In this document: positions 43,549-53,668 of the stretch, one piece after another
Position numbering within the stretch: position 1 is the first letter of the stretch
Layout of the letters: every line of letters starts with the position of its first letter
DNA from: Anaerolineales bacterium
Lineage (GTDB): Bacteria > Chloroflexota > Anaerolineae > 4572-78 > J111
Direction: 5' to 3'
NCBI GenBank assembly: GCA_020634855.1
Contig: JACKAU010000020.1
Span: forward strand, 83,633-147,632
DNA length: 64,000 bases
Program-made: the position numbers and the translations under genes
The notes under the pieces: model-generated
What the model was told of the DNA's origin: nothing
Database searches by the model: none
Seen by the model: only the letters and a program-made list of their open reading frames with translations

Positions 43549-43737
43549 TATCATCATCCTTTCATCGTCTACTTGACTAACTTTCGTCACGGCCTTGTAA
43601 CGCTTTGGATTACTTTAGGTCGGACCTATAAGCAAAACCCATCAGAAGCAATTTTTGTGCCAGATTTTTCGATATCAACCTCCCTCTCAAGGAATAAGAT
43701 GATTGAATAAAAAGCTATTCAGTTGTTAAAATTTTAG

Positions 43738-43826
43738 TCGATCACCGACCGCTCAGTCCGGATGGTTAAATCCGTGCTAAAATGAGGGTTTGATACACCC
43801 CTTGGAGTCAATTGTGATCGCCTGAA
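43738..43826. repeat. Inverted-repeat (MITE-like) element, short copy D
   Basis: Termini AGTCGATCACC and GTGATCGCCTGAAAT match the ends of copies B and C, but the interior (about 90 bp) is different and shorter. It lies between leuD and the aldolase gene. Confidence 0.6.
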
Positions 43827-43827
43827 A

Positions 43828-44448
43828 TCAGGTTGAGCTGCCAGCCAGGGTGTTCACGCGATGGGGGTTAACCGCTTCATGCGCCTCTACTTTTGAAGCA
43901 TGCTGGTGCAGATAACCTAATTGATCGACACCATTGAGAATACAATTTTTACTAAAATTGTCAATTGGAAATTTAACTTTACGGCCGTCGGGTAATTGCA
44001 GGGTCTGATCAGCCAGGTCGATAATGATCTCGGTATCCGGCTCTTCTTCGATCAGACTCATCAATTGGTAGTGGGTCTCTTCATCTACAATCACTGGCAG
44101 CAACCCTAATTTTAATGAGTTGTTGCGGAAGATGTCGGCAAAGCTGGTCGAGATGACGGCCTGGAAACCGTAGCCCATAATCGCCCAAGGTGCGTGCTCA
44201 CGGCTCGATCCGCAGCCGAAGTTGTCACCGGCGACTAGAATTTTGGCCTGGCGACCCTGCTCAGTGTTTAGAATGAAATCTTCTTTGTGGCTGCCGTCGG
44301 CATGATAGCGCCAGTCGAAGAACAAATTCTCACCCAGCCCGTTTTTATCGGTCACTTTCAAGAAGCGAGCTGGAATGATCTGATCGGTGTCGATATTTTC
44401 GGTGGGGATCGATACCATTTTAGCCGTTAATGTTGTGAATTGTTCCAT
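43828..44448 (-). CDS. leuD: 3-isopropylmalate dehydratase small subunit
   Basis: A 206-residue LeuD: IDTDQIIPARFLK, ILVAGDNFGCGSSREHAPWA (swivelling-domain signature) and GYGFQAVISTSFADIFRNNSLKLG. With LeuC it isomerises 2- to 3-isopropylmalate and likely citramalate to methylmalate. It starts 19 bp behind leuC. Confidence 0.97.
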   Translation of the reverse strand: MEQFTTLTAKMVSIPTENIDTDQIIPARFLKVTDKNGLGENLFFDWRYHADGSHKEDFILNTEQGRQAKILVAGDNFGCGSSREHAPWAIMGYGFQAVISTSFADIFRNNSLKLGLLPVIVDEETHYQLMSLIEEEPDTEIIIDLADQTLQLPDGRKVKFPIDNFSKNCILNGVDQLGYLHQHASKVEAHEAVNPHRVNTLAGSST

Positions 44449-44467
44449 TATAACAAACCCTCACTTT

Positions 44468-45886
44468 CTAATCTAACATCGTGCGGACATCGGTGATTTG
44501 GCCGGTGATAGCGGTAGCCACGGCGGTAAGCGGACTGGCCAGGAACGTGCGCCCGCCTTTGCCCTGCCGACCTTCGAAGTTGCGGTTGCTGGTGCTGACC
44601 GCGTACTGGCCCGGCTCTAACTGATCGCCGTTCATCGCGATACACATCGAGCAGCCAGCTTCACGCCAATCGGCTCCGGCTTCCTTGAAGATTTTGTCGA
44701 TGCCTTCAGCCTCGGCCTGCTGTTTGACCTGCTGGCTGCCGGGAACGACCATCATTTGAATATTATCGGCCACTTTTTTCCCTTTGAGCAAACTGGCCGC
44801 CAGCCGCAGATCGCTGAGGCGGGAGTTAGTGCAACTACCCAGGAAGACGACATCCACCGGTTTTCCCAACAACGACTGCCCCGGCTGCAAATCCATATAG
44901 TTCAACGCCTTCTCCAGCGTCTGGCGCTCGCTCACGGTCCCAAATTGCATCGGATCGGGCACAGGTTGGGTAATCAGCATGCCCATTCCGGGGTTGGTGC
45001 CGTAGGTAATCATCGGCTCTAATTTGTTGGCATCAATGACGATTTCTTTATCAAAGGTTGCGCCTTCATCCGTAGGCAGCGTTCGCCACTCTTCGACAGC
45101 CGCTTCCCAGGCTTCGCCCTGCGGGGCATGTGGCCGACCGGCAATATACTCGAACGTCGTATCATCCGGGCCAACCATCCCGGCCCGTGCGCCGCCCTCA
45201 ATCGACATATTGCAAATGGTCATCCGCTCTTCCATCGACAGGCTGCGAATGGCCTCGCCCATATATTCAAAGACGTGGCCGGTGCCGCCGCCGATGCCGA
45301 TGCGGGAAATGAGATTGAGGATAATATCCTTGGACGAAACGCCCTTAGGCAGTTGCCCCTCAACTTTGACCGCGTAAGTTTTCGGTTTGACTTGCAGCAA
45401 ACATTGCGTGGCCAACACGTGCTCGATCTCACTGGTGCCGATGCCGAACGCCAGCGCCCCGAACGCGCCATGCGTGCTGGTGTGGCTGTCGCCGCAGACG
45501 ATGGTCATACCCGGTTGGGTCAACCCCAACTCCGGCCCGATAACGTGAACAATGCCCCGATTAGGGCTGTACAGGCCGTGCAAAGGAATCCCGAAATCAT
45601 TGCAGTTTTTCTCAAGCTGGCTAATTTGCTTGAGCACCAGCACATCGCTAATGGGAATCTCCGGCGACGTGGTCGGAATACCGTGATCCATGGTAGCGAT
45701 GGTCTTATCGGGGCGGCGCACCTTTAGCCCTTTTTCACGTAGGCCGGTAAACGCCTGGGGCGATGTGACTTCGTGGACCAGATGCAGGTCGATGTAGAGT
45801 ACGGAGGGGCTGTCTTCTTCGTCAACCACCACGTGGTTATCCCAGATTTTTTCAAAGAGTGTTTTTGGATGTCCGTTTTGCGACAT
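44468..45886 (-). CDS. leuC: 3-isopropylmalate dehydratase large subunit
   Basis: A 472-residue aconitase-family protein. The [4Fe-4S] ligands are C in FLGSCTNSRLSDLR and the pair in AGCSMCIAMNGD; VCGDSHTSTHGAFGALAFGI and NRNFEGRQGKGGRTFLASP are standard. Length and ending (ITGQITDVRTML) match the bacterial LeuC1 form. It heads a leuCD operon; no leader peptide or T-box was seen upstream. Confidence 0.97.
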   Translation of the reverse strand: MSQNGHPKTLFEKIWDNHVVVDEEDSPSVLYIDLHLVHEVTSPQAFTGLREKGLKVRRPDKTIATMDHGIPTTSPEIPISDVLVLKQISQLEKNCNDFGIPLHGLYSPNRGIVHVIGPELGLTQPGMTIVCGDSHTSTHGAFGALAFGIGTSEIEHVLATQCLLQVKPKTYAVKVEGQLPKGVSSKDIILNLISRIGIGGGTGHVFEYMGEAIRSLSMEERMTICNMSIEGGARAGMVGPDDTTFEYIAGRPHAPQGEAWEAAVEEWRTLPTDEGATFDKEIVIDANKLEPMITYGTNPGMGMLITQPVPDPMQFGTVSERQTLEKALNYMDLQPGQSLLGKPVDVVFLGSCTNSRLSDLRLAASLLKGKKVADNIQMMVVPGSQQVKQQAEAEGIDKIFKEAGADWREAGCSMCIAMNGDQLEPGQYAVSTSNRNFEGRQGKGGRTFLASPLTAVATAITGQITDVRTMLD

Positions 45887-45932
45887 AGAATCTTTACCTC
45901 AATTTGCGTCGATGTTTGAGCTATACAGAAAG

Positions 45933-45988
45933 ATTGGTAATTGATAACTCAATCTCAAATTATCAATTATCAATTGTCAATTATCAAT
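45933..45988. repeat. AT-rich heptamer array
   Basis: ATTGGTA, ATTGATA, ACTCAAT, CTCAAAT, TATCAAT, TATCAAT, TGTCAAT, TATCAAT; the arms pair. It lies 45 bp upstream of leuC, where a promoter should be. Confidence 0.8.
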
Positions 45989-46105
45989 TAATTTTGAATA
46001 GTTAGTTTAGCACAATCTTGGTTATTGTGCTAGTGACAATCGGACGTTAAATCGCCTGTCCCATTTTTGTTGGTGTCGAATGGACGCTTCGAAGGAGACA
46101 AAGAC

Positions 46106-47401
46106 TCAGCGCCGATTCGACGAGCGGGCATTGGCCAGCGCGTCTTCCAAGCGGTCGCCTTGGCGGAGAATGTAGTGGGGAATGTGGCTGGCGGTTAATT
46201 CAATTTCGGCCTCCATAGTGCCGGCCTCGGCATCGAAACTGGCGGGGTCGATCAGGACGACGGTGGGTTTGATGCCTCGATTAGCCAGATCACGCGTGGC
46301 CGCGATCCAATCGGAGGAGATGGAGGGAGTAATGATGATGACGGTAGTATTGCGGCTGAATTGCATCGTTTCGGCGATCAAGACCTCGGCCAGGGGAATG
46401 GCCCCTTTGGCCTGGGTGACGGCCAAGGTTTCGTGAATGCGGGTCAGTTGACGGGCGCCTCGGTCACTTTGGGCCAGGTCGCGATGGGCGCCGTTGGCGT
46501 AGGTCAGCAGTCCCACATTCCGATTTTGGGTTAGAAAGTGTTTGCTGATCGAGGCGGCGGCGGCGACGGCATACTCTTCTGTGCTGGCCGGTAGTTCAAA
46601 TTTCGGCATTTTTTCCCAATAAACTTCCGGCAGACGAGGTAGAGGGATTTCATCGAACCTCAGGCCGGCTTGGACGTTGTAATCCATATCTAAGAGGATC
46701 CAGATATCGGCGATGGGGTCTAGCTCGAACTCCTTGACCATCATCCGGCCGGTGCGGGCCGTACTGCGCCAATGGATGCGGTTGAAACTGTCGCCGAAGG
46801 CATACTCACGGACGCCGGAGACGTTGGTGGTGACGTAGTGCGTCCGCCGGCGTAGCGCCTCGCCCCCGATCTGTTCGCCGATGGGCGGCTGAAATTCGGG
46901 CAGGTCGACGGCCAGGGGGTAGACCACCACGTGCGATGAGAAATTTTTTGGCAAGGCTTTTTGTAGGGGAAACAGGCCAAACGGATCGCTACTGTGTAAG
47001 GTAATAGGGCCTAAGCTGTAACGCCCGCGCCGGTAGCAGGGTGTGCGCACGTGCCAACTTTGCTGGGTTTTGCCGCGTAGATTGGAGACCACCCGGCTGG
47101 CCCGGTGCAGCGGCAGGTTCGACTCATCTTTAAGCTCGATCCACAGTTTGGGCAGTGGGCCGGTATTCAGCAGCACCAGCCGTTCGTCGAAAAAACCGCC
47201 GGCTCGAACCGTATTGGTCCGAACTTGGCGGGTGACACGGACCCAGTGCAAATTCAACCAAGCCCAGGCATAACTCAAAATCAAGATCGCCCCGGACATG
47301 TAGAGCAAGTTAAAAAAGAGCGAGTGTCCTGTTGCCAGTGCCCCCAGCAGCGAAAGAATAAATATTAAGATTAGCACCCAGCTTCGTTCTAGATTCCCCA
47401 A
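46106..47401 (-). CDS. DUF58-domain membrane protein
   Basis: A 431-residue protein with two N-terminal helices (~8-45) and the DUF58 core: GVREYAFGDSFNRIHWRSTA at ~205-225, a vWA-like fold with WILLDMDYNV, and TTVIIITPS near the C-terminus. DUF58 proteins partner with MoxR ATPases in protein or cofactor maturation and stress. The start is TTG 47401 with GGAG six bases upstream; no good ATG exists. It follows the MoxR gene by 11 bp. Confidence 0.9.
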   Translation of the reverse strand: MGNLERSWVLILIFILSLLGALATGHSLFFNLLYMSGAILILSYAWAWLNLHWVRVTRQVRTNTVRAGGFFDERLVLLNTGPLPKLWIELKDESNLPLHRASRVVSNLRGKTQQSWHVRTPCYRRGRYSLGPITLHSSDPFGLFPLQKALPKNFSSHVVVYPLAVDLPEFQPPIGEQIGGEALRRRTHYVTTNVSGVREYAFGDSFNRIHWRSTARTGRMMVKEFELDPIADIWILLDMDYNVQAGLRFDEIPLPRLPEVYWEKMPKFELPASTEEYAVAAAASISKHFLTQNRNVGLLTYANGAHRDLAQSDRGARQLTRIHETLAVTQAKGAIPLAEVLIAETMQFSRNTTVIIITPSISSDWIAATRDLANRGIKPTVVLIDPASFDAEAGTMEAEIELTASHIPHYILRQGDRLEDALANARSSNRR

Positions 47402-47412
47402 CCGTTCACTCC

Positions 47413-48366
47413 CTAGCGCTGGCCGATGTGCGTGCCGGGCACGTGAACCGACGAAAGAATGTCTTCGATAATCTCTTTAGGATCGACATTTTTGATGCGA
47501 GCCGCCGGACTGATAATCAACCGGTGGGCCATAGTCGGTTCGCTTAGAAATTTGACATCGTCGGGGATGATATAATCGCGGCGACGGATAGCGGCCATTG
47601 CCTGGCAGGTGCGGTACAAGGCCAAGCTGCCGCGCGGGCTGACCCCTAGGTAAACATCGGGATGATTGCGAGTAGCAATACTCAGGTTAACTATATACTC
47701 TTTGACTGAGTCGTCGGCATAGACCTGTTTGACCGCCTCCTGGGCTTCAAGTAGTTCATCCTGACTAATCACTTGATCCAACGTAGCGATAGGATGGACA
47801 TACTGCTGCGCTTCCAAGATAGCGATTTCGCTGGCCTTGTCAGGATAGCCCATATTAATCCGCAGCATAAACCGGTCGAGTTGGGCTTCCGGCAGTGGAA
47901 ATGTGCCTTCATACTCAATCGGGTTTTGAGTGGCCAGCACCATAAAGGGCTGTTCCATCATATACGTGTAGCCATCGACGGTGACCTGCCGTTCGTCCAT
48001 GGCTTCCAGCAGGGCGCTTTGAGTTTTAGGCGTGGCCCGATTGATCTCATCAGACAGGACAATCTGGGCAAAAACAGGGCCAGGCCGAAATTCGAATTCG
48101 GTCGTTTTTTGGTTAAAGACGGATACGCCGGTCACATCGCTGGGTAACATATCGGGCGTAAATTGAATCCGTCGAAATGAGCAGCCAATCGAACGGGCCA
48201 CGGCCCGGGCTAGAATGGTTTTTCCGGTTCCGGGCACGTCTTCAATTAACAGGTGGCCCTGGCACAGTAGCGCTAGCAGCGTCAGCTCGACCACATCGTG
48301 TTTGCCGATGATGACTTGTTCAACGTTGCTCATGACCCGCTCGGCCAGTTGTGCAACAATTTCCAT
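47413..48366 (-). CDS. MoxR-family AAA+ ATPase
   Basis: A 317-residue AAA+ ATPase: Walker A EDVPGTGKTILARA, Walker B IVLSDEINRA, sensor FMVLATQNPIEYEGT, and LYRTCQAMAAIRRRDYIIPD in the lid. MoxR proteins act as chaperone-like activators; with DUF58 they form a conserved two-gene unit. AAGGAG lies a little far (12 bases) from the ATG. Confidence 0.94.
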   Translation of the reverse strand: MEIVAQLAERVMSNVEQVIIGKHDVVELTLLALLCQGHLLIEDVPGTGKTILARAVARSIGCSFRRIQFTPDMLPSDVTGVSVFNQKTTEFEFRPGPVFAQIVLSDEINRATPKTQSALLEAMDERQVTVDGYTYMMEQPFMVLATQNPIEYEGTFPLPEAQLDRFMLRINMGYPDKASEIAILEAQQYVHPIATLDQVISQDELLEAQEAVKQVYADDSVKEYIVNLSIATRNHPDVYLGVSPRGSLALYRTCQAMAAIRRRDYIIPDDVKFLSEPTMAHRLIISPAARIKNVDPKEIIEDILSSVHVPGTHIGQR

Positions 48367-48504
48367 AGCGTGGAGAACTCCTTACTCGCAGGTGAATTTA
48401 CTTTGTGATGGATCGGGAAAAGTGGGTAGTGACAAATTTCTCTAATTCTAAAACCGCTTGGTTAATAACAGTTTAATGAAAACTGTAAAGAATCGACCAA
48501 AAAC

Positions 48505-48556
48505 AAAAAACTTACCCGTTTTGACGTTCGCCAAAGTAGAAAATGGGTAAGTTTTT
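48505..48556. terminator. Bidirectional hairpin terminator
   Basis: AAAAAACTTACCC (48505-48517) pairs with GGGTAAGTTTTT (48545-48556). The T-runs serve rpmG on the minus strand. The rest of 48367-48661 shows nothing else. Confidence 0.78.
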
Positions 48557-48661
48557 GTCACGTGCGGCTTAAAATCAGATGTTCAGTTAAATGCCGGCCC
48601 AACCCACTGACCGTCCTACAGCCGGTTCTCGCTAAGAAAACCGCCCGCCTGAGAGCAAAAC

Positions 48662-48826
48662 CTACTTTTGTTCGCGGTAGAGTACGTGGCGGCGGACGAC
48701 TGGATCATATTTGCGCAACTCAATACGGCTGGGGTCGTTACGGCGATTCTTTTCGGTGGTGTAGGTATGGGCGCTTTCTGTGCTGCGCATTCTCACCACA
48801 ATGCGCACTCCTTTTTTCTTGGCCAT
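48662..48826 (-). CDS. rpmG: Ribosomal protein bL33 (54 residues)
   Basis: Read on the minus strand from ATG 48824-48826 after AAGGAG: it begins AKKKGVRIVVRMRSTES, continues HTYTTEKNRRNDPSRIELRK, and ends YDPVVRRHVLYREQK before TAG at 48662-48664. This is a complete bL33 with the conserved NRRN and KYDP segments. It has no Cys, so it is the zinc-free (C-minus) form. bL33 sits near the E site of the large subunit. Isolated here, between galT and MoxR, rather than with the usual secE/nusG set. Confidence 0.95.
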   Translation of the reverse strand: MAKKKGVRIVVRMRSTESAHTYTTEKNRRNDPSRIELRKYDPVVRRHVLYREQK

Positions 48827-48945
48827 TGGTTTCTCCTTAACAAGTTCAACTCAACAAGCTAATCGCCTTGCTGAAATAATTTTCGATGGATATACAACGT
48901 TTCAATTATAATAAGCCCGGCCTGTTTGTCAAATAGATTGGCCGG

Positions 48946-49944
48946 CTAAATCTTTACTTTGCGTAAGAAATCGGCGCAACCTTCGGGTAGGGTCGGGTTG
49001 ATAAACATGCCGCTGCCTAACTCGAAACCGGCGGCATAACTCAGGCGCGGCACAATGGTAATGTACCATTGATAATAGTCATTGCTGATTTCCTTGACCG
49101 GTGCGGAGCGAATAATCAGGTTATAACTGGGATCGCGCAGGCCAAAATAGAGACGGCGTAAGACATTAACCAGCACCTCGGCCAGGTCGGCCAGTTCTTC
49201 GGGCTGGGCATACAAAAAGCTGATACTCTGCTGGCGGGGGATAATCCAGGTATGAAAGGGGGCCGGGGCTGCGTACAACACAAAGGCCACGAAATGTTTG
49301 CTTTCGACTAAAATTCTCTCGCCGAGACCTAGTTCATTTTCCACCATCACCCGAAAGACATTTTGGCCGTAATCGTCAAAATAGCGCCGAGCCTCTTCCA
49401 GTCGCTGCCGAATGTTGGTCGGTACTATCGGCAAAGCGATGATTTGACTGTGCGTATGCTTGAGTGAGGCGCCGGCGCGGTGACCGTGATTTTTAAAGTA
49501 GATGATCTGCTCGACCCGCTCATCTTCGCGGATGCTCCAACCGCGTCGCTGGAACATCTCCAGGACGGCGTGAATCTCATTGGGCGCCATTAAGGCCCAG
49601 GTGGTATTGTGTTTAGGGTGATCAACCACAATTTCATGGTGACCGGCCCCGGAAATCCAGCGATGCACCCCGTCAAATTTTCGGGTTAGAGGATCGTCTT
49701 TTGATAGAGCCGGAAACTTGTTGTGAACGACCCTGGTTTGCCAAACGTCTCGTTCCGGCCAGCATTCGATTTCTAAATCGAGTTCTTCGTTGCCGGGGCA
49801 GAAGGGACAGGTTGGGTCAAAAGTGGGTTGATCGCCGGTAATGCTAAGCGCCTCAGACTGAACAAAGCCGTCCGGCCGCTCAGCCCGCTCGGTGGCAATG
49901 ATCACCCACTCTTTCGTGGCCATATTTTGTCGAAGTTCAGGCAT
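48946..49944 (-). CDS. galT: Galactose-1-phosphate uridylyltransferase
   Basis: A 332-residue GalT: CPFCPGNEELDLE (Cys pair of the N-terminal metal site), HEIVVDHPKHN, and the catalytic HIT-type motif GASLKHTHSQIIALP with the nucleotidylated His. It transfers UMP from UDP-glucose to galactose-1-phosphate in the Leloir pathway; in lineages like this it may act as a more general ADP/UDP-glucose transferase. No galK or galE is near. Confidence 0.93.
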   Translation of the reverse strand: MPELRQNMATKEWVIIATERAERPDGFVQSEALSITGDQPTFDPTCPFCPGNEELDLEIECWPERDVWQTRVVHNKFPALSKDDPLTRKFDGVHRWISGAGHHEIVVDHPKHNTTWALMAPNEIHAVLEMFQRRGWSIREDERVEQIIYFKNHGHRAGASLKHTHSQIIALPIVPTNIRQRLEEARRYFDDYGQNVFRVMVENELGLGERILVESKHFVAFVLYAAPAPFHTWIIPRQQSISFLYAQPEELADLAEVLVNVLRRLYFGLRDPSYNLIIRSAPVKEISNDYYQWYITIVPRLSYAAGFELGSGMFINPTLPEGCADFLRKVKI

Positions 49945-50080
49945 ATTTATCCCCGTTACCCGTTTGGTTAGACGGAATATATCATTTCCAATTATAGGTC
50001 GTATCTATTCATGTGACAGGCACTTCATCGCCGAATTGAGCAAAAAGCGCCTGTCACCTGGTCCCTGATGGATCAAGAGA

Positions 50081-51121
<1,041 letters not shown>

Positions 51122-51172
51122 AAAAGGTTCTTTCTTTTAACTCCGTCCAATAACGCTATATATCCAAATCGG

Positions 51173-51232
51173 GGAGTAGGCAGTAATGAAGTAGGGAGTA
51201 AGCGGAAAATCTCCCACTTCCTACTCCCTTAA
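51173..51232. repeat. Heptamer array with complementary arms
   Basis: GGAGTAG, GCAGTAA, TGAAGTA, GGGAGTA, then ATCTCCC, ACTTCCT, ACTCCCT. It occupies the gap between hemB and the cyclotransferase gene. Confidence 0.75.
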
Positions 51233-51235
51233 TGC

Positions 51236-52249
51236 TTAATTATCAAGCGGAACAACCTTGATTTCAAATAATTTCGGCCATAATTTACCGGTCACAAACA
51301 GCCGGTCATTATCAGCATCATAGGCGATGCCGTTGAGCACGGCTACGCCGTTGGCCATGTCTGAAGGATTGGTCAACTCTTCCGGCGACAGCAGGTCGGT
51401 GAGCAAAATCCAGCCCGTAACCCGGCCGGTTTTCGGATCGATGCGGGCGATGCGGTCGGTTTGCCAGATGTTGGCGTAAATTTCGCCGTTAATATATTCT
51501 AGCTCGTTCAGCCTAACCACCGGCCCATTCTCATCAAAAACGTCGACGTGGCCGGTTTCGGTAAACGTGTCCGGATCCCAAAAATAGAGGGTGGCGCTGC
51601 CGTCGCTCATAATCAATTGTTGGCCATCGTGGGTAATGCCCCAGCCTTCGGTTGGGTAAGTGAACTGGCCGATTAGCTCAAAAGTTTTCGGATTATAGAC
51701 AAAGCCCAGGCCGTTTTGCCAGGTCAACTGGACAATTTTGTCATCAAACAGGGTGATGCCTTCGCCGAAGAGTTCCGGAGGCAACGGCTTCATTTGAAGC
51801 ACCTGGCCCGTATCTAACGCCACCCTTCGCAGCGTCGATTGCTTGTAGCGTCCGGTCCCTTCATATAGAATACCATCGATCCAGATTAAACCCTGCGTAA
51901 ACGCATTGGGATCGTGGGGAAAGGTATTGATGATTTCGTATGTGTAAAGTGGCGTCGTGGCCGGTTGAGTTAAAGTTGCGGCTGTCGATGTGACCGGCGG
52001 CGGTTTCACCTCAAGATTAGGTGTCGATGTCGATGTGACCGTTGGCCAGGCCGTGGGTGTTAACGTTAAGGTGGGAACAGTGGTTGGGGTTGAGGTTACT
52101 GTACTCGACACCGTCGTTGTGGTCAACGATGGCTTGGTCCTGGCGAACAAGATTACGGCGCCGATTGACGTGATAACGAGCAAAAAAATAAATGCTTTTA
52201 TAAAAACTGGTAAATTTCTCTTGTCTTTACCCACGCTTTTTAATTCCAT
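51236..52249 (-). CDS. Glutaminyl-peptide cyclotransferase-like secreted protein
   Basis: A 337-residue protein: one N-terminal membrane helix (residues ~14-35), a ~60-residue Thr/Pro/Ser stalk, and a beta-propeller domain from ~100 (YTYEIINTFPHDPNAFTQGL, LYEGTGRYKQSTLRRVAL, GEGITLFDDKIVQLTW, LNELEYINGEIYANIWQTD, DRLFVTGKLWPKLFEI). This is the bacterial glutamine cyclotransferase (Glu_cyclase_2) pattern, which makes N-terminal pyroglutamate. The stalk places it outside the membrane. Confidence 0.88.
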   Translation of the reverse strand: MELKSVGKDKRNLPVFIKAFIFLLVITSIGAVILFARTKPSLTTTTVSSTVTSTPTTVPTLTLTPTAWPTVTSTSTPNLEVKPPPVTSTAATLTQPATTPLYTYEIINTFPHDPNAFTQGLIWIDGILYEGTGRYKQSTLRRVALDTGQVLQMKPLPPELFGEGITLFDDKIVQLTWQNGLGFVYNPKTFELIGQFTYPTEGWGITHDGQQLIMSDGSATLYFWDPDTFTETGHVDVFDENGPVVRLNELEYINGEIYANIWQTDRIARIDPKTGRVTGWILLTDLLSPEELTNPSDMANGVAVLNGIAYDADNDRLFVTGKLWPKLFEIKVVPLDN

Positions 52250-52499
52250 TTAACACGAGCCGCAATCGTAACGCGCATTGTGCCAAATTTCGCTAATTTG
52301 TCAAATTAAATTTAGCCCGAAACGCCTCTTGGCGGGCGCTTTTTAAGCCGATCGCTGGTCACCTGAACAGGTACAATTTTACTATATGCTAGGCTTATGC
52401 TAACATATCAAGATAATTTCGTTCTCTCTTTACTTCATCTTCGTTCCCCATAACCGTCGATTCAAACAAAGAGTGTTAATATGAAGGTAGCGATGACGC

Positions 52500-53528
52500 A
52501 TGAACAAAACAGGTTATGTTTACGAGACTATTTTTTGCCAACACGATCTTCCGGAGCACCCTGAAAACGCTTCTCGATTAGGGGCTATCCTCGATTATTT
52601 GACCAGCAATGATATTATATCACAGCTAACGCGGGTTGCGGCCCGACCGGCAACACCTAATGAATTGCAGCGCTGCCACCATCCGCTTTATATTGAAATG
52701 GTGGAAGACACTTGTCGTTATGGCGGCGGAATGCTCGACGGCGATACGTACACCAATTCCTTCTCGTTCGATGCCGCCATTCAAGCTGCCGGCGGCGTTA
52801 TCGAATTGACCAAAGCCGTAGTCAAAGGCGAGCTGGATAACGGCTTCGCGCTGGTTCGGCCGCCCGGCCACCACGCTGTCCCGTCGTCGGCTATGGGCTT
52901 TTGCCTGTTCGGCACCGCAGCGATTGCAGCGCGGTCTGCCCGCCGAGACCTGAAACTAGAGCGCGTGGCGGTCATCGATTTTGACGTTCATCACGGCAAT
53001 GGCACGCAAGCGATATTAAATGAAGACCCGCATATTTTCTTTGCTTCCAGCCACCAATATCCGTTTTATCCCGGCACCGGCGCCCTCCGGGAAATTGGTC
53101 GGGGTCCGGGTGAAGGGGCTATTTTAAACGTGCCTCTATCAGTGATGACCGGCGATGACGGCATTCGACGCCTGTACGACGAAGCAGTCTTTGCCGCCCT
53201 GCGTCGATTTGAACCGGAATTGATTTTGGTCTCAGCCGGCTACGATGCCCATTGGCAAGACCCGCTGGCTAATATCGGCCTAACCCTCAAAGGCTACCAA
53301 TGGCTTAGCGAAGGGTTGATCGCATTAGCGAACGAGATTTGCGAGGGGCGCATCGTATTTATTTTAGAAGGCGGCTACAATTTGGAGGTTTTGGCTCCCG
53401 GGGTCGGCAATACCTTCCGGGCTTTATTGGGCATCAATAATTATGACGATCCTATCGGCAAGTGTCCCTGGCAAGAACCAGAGGTGGATAGCTTATTGAG
53501 CGAAATCAAACGAGTCCACCGGCTTTAA
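52500..53528 (+). CDS. Histone deacetylase-like (class II) metal amidohydrolase
   Basis: A 342-residue deacetylase of the arginase/deacetylase fold. Zinc and charge-relay residues are visible: RPPGHHAVPSSAMGFCLF (tandem His), VIDFDVHHGNGTQAI (zinc Asp and His), VSAGYDAHWQDPLANIGL (zinc Asp), LEGGYNLEVLA. Bacterial members act on acetylpolyamines or protein acetyl-lysine. Start ATG 52500 has AAGG further upstream. It stands alone. Confidence 0.93.
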   Translation: MNKTGYVYETIFCQHDLPEHPENASRLGAILDYLTSNDIISQLTRVAARPATPNELQRCHHPLYIEMVEDTCRYGGGMLDGDTYTNSFSFDAAIQAAGGVIELTKAVVKGELDNGFALVRPPGHHAVPSSAMGFCLFGTAAIAARSARRDLKLERVAVIDFDVHHGNGTQAILNEDPHIFFASSHQYPFYPGTGALREIGRGPGEGAILNVPLSVMTGDDGIRRLYDEAVFAALRRFEPELILVSAGYDAHWQDPLANIGLTLKGYQWLSEGLIALANEICEGRIVFILEGGYNLEVLAPGVGNTFRALLGINNYDDPIGKCPWQEPEVDSLLSEIKRVHRL

Positions 53529-53668
53529 GGGGATATCGGCCGAGCAAAATTGTCCGGCTAGCTTGCTCTATTTTAGGGTCTGGGTATCATTTCTTTTAGG
53601 ACCTTCTATCATTTCTGCAACTTGTATCTAACCTGAGCTAAAGATGCTCAGGGCGAAGACCCTTGGAA

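Noticed and set aside
48562..48862. Plus-strand frames at 48562-48840 and 48668-48862
   Set aside because: They are antisense to rpmG, which is certain from its sequence.
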